This document shows, piece by piece, positions 57,771 through 62,112 of a DNA stretch of 62,112 nucleotides. Position 1 is the stretch's first letter. Every line of letters begins with the position of its first letter. Made by a program: the position numbers and the translations under genes. The stretch is taken from NCBI RefSeq assembly GCF_010550245.1, contig NZ_JAAGLU010000048.1, forward strand, positions 1 to 62,112, written 5' to 3'. A model generated the notes under the pieces. That model saw only the letters and a program-made list of their open reading frames with translations, was not told the origin of the DNA and ran no database searches. The stretch is from Streptomyces sp. SID12501 (GTDB lineage: Bacteria; Actinomycetota; Actinomycetes; Streptomycetales; Streptomycetaceae).

Positions 57771-59264
57771 CTACTGGCCTAGGGCCTGCCAGCCGATGGT
57801 TCCGTTCTGGACGGAGTGGGCTTCGCCCGCGCGGACGACCTCGCCGGCGGGCTTGCTGTCGGCGGTGTGTCCCAGGATCGAGAGTAGGTCGTCGTCGGCG
57901 AAGCGCCCGGCCGTGGCCGCAAGGCCGAGGGCCTGGTCGACGTGGTCGCTTCCCAGGACGGTGGCCAGCTCGACCGCGCGGGCCATCTTGGCGCGGATAC
58001 GGACCGCGCCGGCGGGTCCGGCCTCCTTGAGCCAGCGCCCGGCTCCGGGGCCGATGCCCATGAACGCGATCTCCGCCTCCGAGCGGGGCCGCAGCCTCGG
58101 CTGGTGGATGCTGCGGCCGTCGGGATGGTCGGGGTAGTGGGCATCGATGATCTGCGGAACACCCGGGGTGGAAAGCTGGTGGCGCCAAATCTCCGACAGA
58201 TCACCGGAGTTGGTGCGGGCGGTGATGGACAGTTCCTCGCCGACCACCCGGCACCACACCTTGGCACCGGTATAGCCCGGCGGGGTCGAGTAGCGCACCG
58301 AGTTGAAGCTGATCGTGCGGTCCGAGCCGACCAGCCTCTCCTCGCCCAGCGCGAGCGGCTCGACGGGCAGGACATGCAGCGTGGTGCGTTCGACGTCCAG
58401 ACGGCTCGCGGGTATCTGCCCAGTCGCCCGGTGACGGCGCGAGTTCACCGCATCGCACCAGGTCAGGCAGGCATCGGCGAGCTCGGTGAAGGTGTCGTAG
58501 ACGGCCAGCAAATTCGCGTTGGTGGGCACCAGGTCGGCCTTCGCGATCCGGACCGTGGCCTCCGCACCGCCCTTCGACTCGGGATCGTAGGGCACGCAAC
58601 TGACCACCTGACAGCCGTAATGCCGGCCCGCGGCAACCATCTGCGGATGACGTACCGGGATCCCGGCGCTGTGCTTGACGGTGACCGTCTTCGCATTGTC
58701 GGTCAGCACATACGTCGGCGCCCCGCCGATCCGCCTGAGCGTGGTGTCCAGGCAGGCCACCAAAGTGCCCAACGTGCAGTCCCAGACCGGGATCACCACC
58801 CTAAACCGCGACCAGGACAGCCACGCGCAGAACAGCCAGGTCCGACGCCCCGCAATGCGCGGACCCTCGCCCCAGTCGAACTGCAGCCACCGGCCCGGCT
58901 CGGGAATCCACGGCCGGTACGTTCGGCGCTTGCCCGCCTTCCATGCGGCTTTCGCCGCGGTCACCGCCCGTCTCGTCGAGCGTGCGCTGCCCCGGTAGCC
59001 CATCTTCACGAGCTTCTCGTGGACCACATCGGCGCGGATCGTCGCCTTCGACTGCTCGACCCGCTCCTCGACCTTCTCCCCGAACGCGTCGATCATCTTC
59101 GACCGCGGCTCTCGCTCATAGGGATTGCGCCCGCAGTTGCGGGCCTCGACATACCGCTTGACCGTCTTCGGATCGTGCCCCGCCAGGGCCGCCGCCGACC
59201 AGACCGTCCCCGTCAGGTCGTACGCCTCAAGGATCTCCATAATCTCCGTGTCAGACTTCGTCAC
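57771..59264 (-). CDS. istA: IS21-family transposase IstA (497 aa)
   Basis: GTG 59262-59264 follows GAGAGG by four bases. The N-terminal HTH is EILEAYDLTGTVWSAAALAG then HDPKTVKRYVE. The catalytic core shows QFDWGEGPRIAGRRTWLF (first Asp), APTYVLTDNAKTVTVKH (second Asp) and DPESKGGAEATVRIAK (Glu), and the C-terminal beta-barrel follows (SFNSVRYSTPPGYTGAKVWC). Complete, so istA could still be active even though istB is interrupted. Confidence 0.9.
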   Translation of the reverse strand: MTKSDTEIMEILEAYDLTGTVWSAAALAGHDPKTVKRYVEARNCGRNPYEREPRSKMIDAFGEKVEERVEQSKATIRADVVHEKLVKMGYRGSARSTRRAVTAAKAAWKAGKRRTYRPWIPEPGRWLQFDWGEGPRIAGRRTWLFCAWLSWSRFRVVIPVWDCTLGTLVACLDTTLRRIGGAPTYVLTDNAKTVTVKHSAGIPVRHPQMVAAGRHYGCQVVSCVPYDPESKGGAEATVRIAKADLVPTNANLLAVYDTFTELADACLTWCDAVNSRRHRATGQIPASRLDVERTTLHVLPVEPLALGEERLVGSDRTISFNSVRYSTPPGYTGAKVWCRVVGEELSITARTNSGDLSEIWRHQLSTPGVPQIIDAHYPDHPDGRSIHQPRLRPRSEAEIAFMGIGPGAGRWLKEAGPAGAVRIRAKMARAVELATVLGSDHVDQALGLAATAGRFADDDLLSILGHTADSKPAGEVVRAGEAHSVQNGTIGWQALGQ

Positions 59265-59545
59265 AGGACCTCTCCGGCCGGTAGCTGATGCGTGCAAACA
59301 CCAGCAAACGGTCGGAGGGATCTCCTCCAGTTAAGGAAGTGATCAGGAACACCACTGATCAGACGGCCATCCACCTGGAATTCCGGTGGCCATCAGCCTG
59401 GACTCGGCTGGCCGCACATCTGGACTTTGCCACGGCCGCCGTCACGGGAATCCCCGTACGGGCGATCACGTTCGGGGCACCGTTCGAGGCCGTCATGTGA
59501 TCAGCCCCGGATCCCTCGGACGGCGTGCGGACAGCGGAAGACGCC

Positions 59546-59893
59546 TCAATCAGATCGCTGGGCGCGTGGGCCGAGATCACGTCCGTCCAGAACTTCAATG
59601 TCGGTGATAGTGGTCCGGGCAGGATCCAAGCTCAGCCAGACCACGTCCATGCCGTTGCGTTCGAGTTGGATCATCGAGGAACCCGACGAACCGGGCGGCG
59701 CGGTCAGCAGGTTGATGCAGGTTGCGGTACAGGTGCACGGGCCGTAGTAGGGCAGGTCAGCGACCACCTCGGCCAGCGGTTCCCCCTCAGCACGCAGCAG
59801 TTCAGCGATCTCGATAGCAAGTGCTGGGAACGCATCCGCCAGTCGTGGGTACAGCCCATCTGTCACGACCGCACCGTACATGCGGCAGGCCAT
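59546..59893 (-). CDS. Hypothetical protein with CTCTATC motif (115 aa)
   Basis: ATG 59891-59893 is the longest start; GTG 59864-59866 (VTDGLYPRLADAFPALAIEI) may be the real one, since homologous Streptomyces proteins appear to begin there, and neither has a clear binding site. The body AELLRAEGEPLAEVVADLPY, YGPCTCTATCINLLTAPPG and LDPARTTITDIEVLDGRDLG has three closely spaced cysteines, suggesting metal binding. Family of unknown function. Close to the right flank of IS21. Confidence 0.65.
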   Translation of the reverse strand: MACRMYGAVVTDGLYPRLADAFPALAIEIAELLRAEGEPLAEVVADLPYYGPCTCTATCINLLTAPPGSSGSSMIQLERNGMDVVWLSLDPARTTITDIEVLDGRDLGPRAQRSD

Positions 59894-60126
59894 GAGAAAC
59901 GCAAGAGGTTAAAGAACAAGCTGAGACAACGAGTGAATCGGACCCGACCAACTGAGACAAGGACCAGATCATCAGAGACGGGACAAGCAGCACTTCACCC
60001 CAGCGTGGCCGTGCCCCGTCCTGGCCGGGCGGCTGACCGGGTCGCCGCTGTCCCGTGCCACGGAACGCTGGACCTGTGTCATCGAAGTTTGAGGGGTGGC
60101 GGTGGACGGGCAAGCGAGCCTCTGAC

Positions 60127-60879
60127 CTACTGATCTCGATCTTTCAGGTACCTGGTGAGGGATTCCTGGCGGTGAGCCTCCGCTGCCCGCAGGCTGGCCG
60201 TCACCTGATCCGCCTCGTCACGGAGCAGTGAGAGCTGGCGTTCCAGGTGCCGTTCCGGCGGCTCGGTGCCCGGTGCCAGACGGTTCCACCATCGCGTCCG
60301 CACGAAGGCATCAGCGGCCTCTGGGATCTCCTGCCGGACCACCCGCGAGAGGAGATGCACACTGTCCGGATCGTATGCAAGCAGCTCTGCGATCCAACCG
60401 GGATCGAGTAGGGCCGAAAGGAGTTCGATCAGCTCAGCGAGACGGCCGGCAGCGGCGGGCGGCATGTCGACCTCGGCGAGATACTTGCGCAACTCGGCGA
60501 AGTCGTCCGTCAAATGAGTCAGTTGGGTGGAGAAGTCTGGCAGCGACGGTCGCTCCGGCGGAGTGAGCAGAGCGCCCACAACATAGAGCCCTGCGACGAC
60601 GACCGGCCAATACCAGCCCACCATGCCCATGAAGGTGAGCGCCAGGCCGGCCGAGCCGCACAGACTGCCCGTCACGTTCTTGCGCGATTCCAGATAGCGA
60701 AGAACTCTGCCCGTGCCCGGGTTGCGCGGGTCGGGAGTGTCTGGAGCCGGAGATATGGCAGTGGAGCTGTCCAACCTGGCCGGCCGGTCGGAAGACGTTT
60801 CAGGAGGCCGAAAGCCCGGCGATCGCCGTGAGAATACGGCCAGGACACGGCCGGCGAAGGACTCTGCAGCAAGAGTCAC
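60127..60879 (-). CDS. Hypothetical membrane protein, second of a coupled pair (250 aa)
   Basis: GTG 60877-60879 overlaps the stop of the upstream gene (GTGA). A Pro/Ser-rich N-terminus of about 65 residues is followed by a hydrophobic hairpin (VTGSLCGSAGLALTFMGMVG then YWPVVVAGLYVVGALL) and a cytoplasmic helical tail of about 150 residues: TQLTHLTDDFAELRKYLAEV, LAELIELLSALLDPGWIAEL and ERQLSLLRDEADQVTASLRA, with coiled-coil character at the end. No family recognised. It probably forms a membrane complex with its partner. Confidence 0.65.
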   Translation of the reverse strand: MTLAAESFAGRVLAVFSRRSPGFRPPETSSDRPARLDSSTAISPAPDTPDPRNPGTGRVLRYLESRKNVTGSLCGSAGLALTFMGMVGWYWPVVVAGLYVVGALLTPPERPSLPDFSTQLTHLTDDFAELRKYLAEVDMPPAAAGRLAELIELLSALLDPGWIAELLAYDPDSVHLLSRVVRQEIPEAADAFVRTRWWNRLAPGTEPPERHLERQLSLLRDEADQVTASLRAAEAHRQESLTRYLKDRDQ

Positions 60880-61436
60880 GCCGCGCCCCCTTCGCCCGTC
60901 AGGTCCTGCTGTGCGGAAACGGCCGTTTCTGGCTGCGGAGTGCCTGCTACAGGACTGTCCGTCTGTCGTCGCCCCGGAAGAACACCGTTCGGCTGCCCAG
61001 GGCCAGGCTGCTGCCCCTGCTGTTGGAGGACTTGCTGTGCCTCCTCCACAACACCGCCCAGCGCAGCTCGACCGGCACTCTTGATCATCAGTGGCACCAG
61101 TGTCGAGACCTGCTGGACGGCGGACAGGGCGCCCAGCCCGATGAGAAAAGCTACGAGCGGACTCGTGTTCTGCGGAAAGCTGGCGGCCACAACACCCGTC
61201 AGTGCTCCGCTGACGAACAATCGCAGCACCCCGGCGACGCAGTACGCCTTCCAGCCGGGTGCGGGCAGATGCTCCTCGCCGGGCCGCACGTCGGGTCTGC
61301 GTCGGGGCGGATCGATGGTGTCGGACTGCACGTTCCAGGGCATCTGCCGGTGCCACTTGATGGATTTGACGACATCGACGGCCTCGATAGAGGCGCCTCC
61401 GGCCGTCCCCACCAACGCCGCCATGAACCAATCCAT
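60876..61436 (-). CDS. Hypothetical membrane protein, first of a coupled pair (186 aa)
   Basis: ATG 61434-61436, MDWFMAALVGTAGGASIEAV. After an amphipathic start there are two to three membrane segments (WKAYCVAGVLRLFVSGALTG, VAFLIGLGALSAVQQVSTLV) and a Gln/Pro-rich tail (VVEEAQQVLQQQGQQPGPGQ). The stop overlaps the next start by 4 bases. The opening resembles membrane components of small actinobacterial operons that sit next to toxins or NTPases, but no family can be named. Enclosed with its partner by inverted repeats. Confidence 0.65.
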   Translation of the reverse strand: MDWFMAALVGTAGGASIEAVDVVKSIKWHRQMPWNVQSDTIDPPRRRPDVRPGEEHLPAPGWKAYCVAGVLRLFVSGALTGVVAASFPQNTSPLVAFLIGLGALSAVQQVSTLVPLMIKSAGRAALGGVVEEAQQVLQQQGQQPGPGQPNGVLPGRRQTDSPVAGTPQPETAVSAQQDLTGEGGAA

Positions 61437-61652
61437 ACGCCGAGGCTAGGGCCGAATAGGTGACGGAGAGCCAGCTTCACGTTTTCAACACAGGAGTTAG
61501 TACGTCCGGTGACCCACGTCACTCAGACTTCGATGACACAGGCTCAACGTTCGATGGCACAGGAGCGCCGCGGGCCGGGCATAGGGTCGCCTTCGTGACG
61601 ACGCCCCAGCAGACACCTGGACGGAGCCGATCCCTGGTCCGGACCGGGTAGA

Positions 61653-61808
61653 TCACCGCGGCCGGTCAGCCGCCCGCCCTGTGTACCGAACTGCACTGGG
61701 ACTGAGGATCCCGGCGAGGGCGTACGTGATGAGCGTGACCGCGACCGGCGGCACGCGGTACCACCACGGCGTCCCCGACCGGTCACCGTTCCCCCTCGAA
61801 CGATCCAT
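61653..61808 (-). CDS. Possible 51-residue single-span membrane protein
   Basis: ATG 61806-61808: MDRSRGNGDRSGTPWWYRVP then PVAVTLITYALAGILSPSAV and a basic end. One membrane helix with positive flanks is a plausible small protein, but there is no strong binding site and no homologue I can name. The surrounding interval 61564-61930 is otherwise empty. Confidence 0.3.
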   Translation of the reverse strand: MDRSRGNGDRSGTPWWYRVPPVAVTLITYALAGILSPSAVRYTGRAADRPR

Positions 61809-61930
61809 ACAGGGAGTGTCCCAGCGGCCGGGGGATCTCCAGGGCGGGAGCAGGGGCTGGCCTTCCTTGTGCCGGACTGTGCTGCCGCTCGTACGCTGGT
61901 GGTGTTCTCGGGGCTGTCGCGGAGGTGTGC

Positions 61931-61978
61931 TGTGCCCCGAACAGTCTGGTCAGGTGCCATCTCTTTCGGGCTGGTCAC
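61931..61978 (+). pseudogene. Ku protein, first 16 codons only
   Basis: GTG 61931 with GGAGG six bases upstream begins PRTVWSGAISFGLVT, the invariant start of bacterial Ku, the DNA-end-binding protein of non-homologous end joining. After GLVT the sequence changes to unrelated DNA beginning near TGAGAAGCCGTATCTCA, which resembles an insertion sequence terminus. The gene is cut by what lies beyond the window. No other feature is seen to 62112. Confidence 0.75.
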
Positions 61979-62112
61979 TTCTCTGAGAAGCCGTATCTCA
62001 ACCGATCATGGAACGTGCGGGTCGAACAGGGTTCCTGGTCGGGTGATCTTCCCGTTGTACGCGCGTAAAGACAGGGCCTCTCGGTAGCTCGGGGATGCGA
62101 ATCTGACCGAGC

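Larger units (their letters stand above)
51805..59444 (-). mobile_element. IS21-family element with passenger gene, interrupted by a RIT element
   Basis: Left end TGTCAACGGCC (51805) and right end, reverse complement TGACGGCGGCC (59444), begin long imperfect inverted repeats of about 100 bp with regularly spaced GGCC and CCAG blocks, the multiple transposase sites of IS21 ends. The flanks carry the perfect 5-bp duplication CGGGA (51800-51804 and 59445-59449). Contents: istA, an antisense passenger ORF and istB, the last split by a 4.7-kb RIT element. Without the RIT insertion the element is about 2.9 kb. Confidence 0.85.
60052..61563. mobile_element. 1.5-kb segment bounded by 37-bp imperfect inverted repeats
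   Basis: The 37 bases at 60052-60088 (CCCGTGCCACGGAACGCTGG onward) and the reverse complement of 61527-61563 agree at about 30 positions, including 14 consecutive bases TTCGATGACACAGG. The repeats enclose the coupled membrane-protein pair and nothing else. No transposase and no clear target duplication; it may be a non-autonomous element or the residue of an older transposon. 59894-60051 is gene-free. Confidence 0.5.

Noticed and set aside
1..62112. tRNA or rRNA genes and tRNA-type attachment sites
   Set aside because: No cloverleaf with TTCGA-type T-loop and CCA-adjacent stem, and no rRNA-like stretch, was recognised. All integrations seen use other targets.

Overview
The window is high-GC actinobacterial DNA, almost certainly Streptomyces. 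Supporting signs are strong third-position GC, frequent GTG and TTG starts, AGGAG-type ribosome binding sites, and families typical of the genus (LacI-controlled secreted glycosidase, PucR, DUF4287, CU044_5270). The density of insertion sequences, the many broken genes, and the fragments of Ku and ATP-dependent DNA ligase suggest an accessory region such as a chromosome arm or a large linear plasmid; that placement is inference.

Layout. 1-5.5 kb: IS3 end, cut NUDIX gene, PCMT-like methyltransferase, and a decayed HTH regulator split by a 0.55-kb cassette carrying an SRPBCC gene. 5.6-10.7 kb: a large secreted glycoside hydrolase and its divergent LacI repressor, with well-formed promoters and operators. 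10.8-12.7 kb: IS630 remnant, intact IS5/IS427 element and two small genes. 13.3-16.5 kb: MarR regulator, convergent PPOX/SnoaL/VOC operon, and an SPL-type radical SAM gene. 17.7-21.1 kb: acyl-CoA desaturase, ferredoxin reductase and PucR regulator, flanked on both sides by duplicated ligase remnants.

22.5-35 kb is a coherent candidate biosynthetic cluster. A sugar phosphate cyclase of the 2-epi-5-epi-valiolone synthase type is transcribed with two cupins and a MarR regulator. The opposite-strand transcription unit holds a tandem-VOC protein (CetB/ValD-like), a transaldolase-like protein, a bicovalent-FAD BBE oxidoreductase, a membrane O-acyltransferase and an MFS exporter. MarR, TetR and SDR genes complete it. 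No aminotransferase or glycosyltransferase is visible, so a nitrogen-free C7-cyclitol (gabosine-like) product is the simplest reading.

35.5-51.8 kb is a mosaic of mobile DNA: an ISKra4 remnant, a small repeat protein coupled to a membrane-anchored Mrr-like nuclease, an IS5 element with a passenger gene that splits a leucine-rich-repeat gene, a 4.0-kb ISL3-bounded transposon with 8-bp target duplication carrying an ECF sigma factor and its CU044_5270 partner, IS701-type transposases, a DUF5937-like regulator with a small secreted protein, and broken beta-lactamase-like and histidine phosphatase genes.

51.8-59.4 kb is the most striking part: an IS21 element with a 5-bp target duplication, whose istB gene is split by a complete recombinase-in-trio (RIT) element. 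The RIT element has three overlapping tyrosine recombinases, 31-bp perfect terminal inverted repeats, 6-bp flanking duplications and two cargo genes, one of them a GNAT acetyltransferase. 59.5-62.1 kb holds a hypothetical gene, a coupled two-gene membrane module bounded by 37-bp imperfect inverted repeats, and a 16-codon Ku remnant at the edge.
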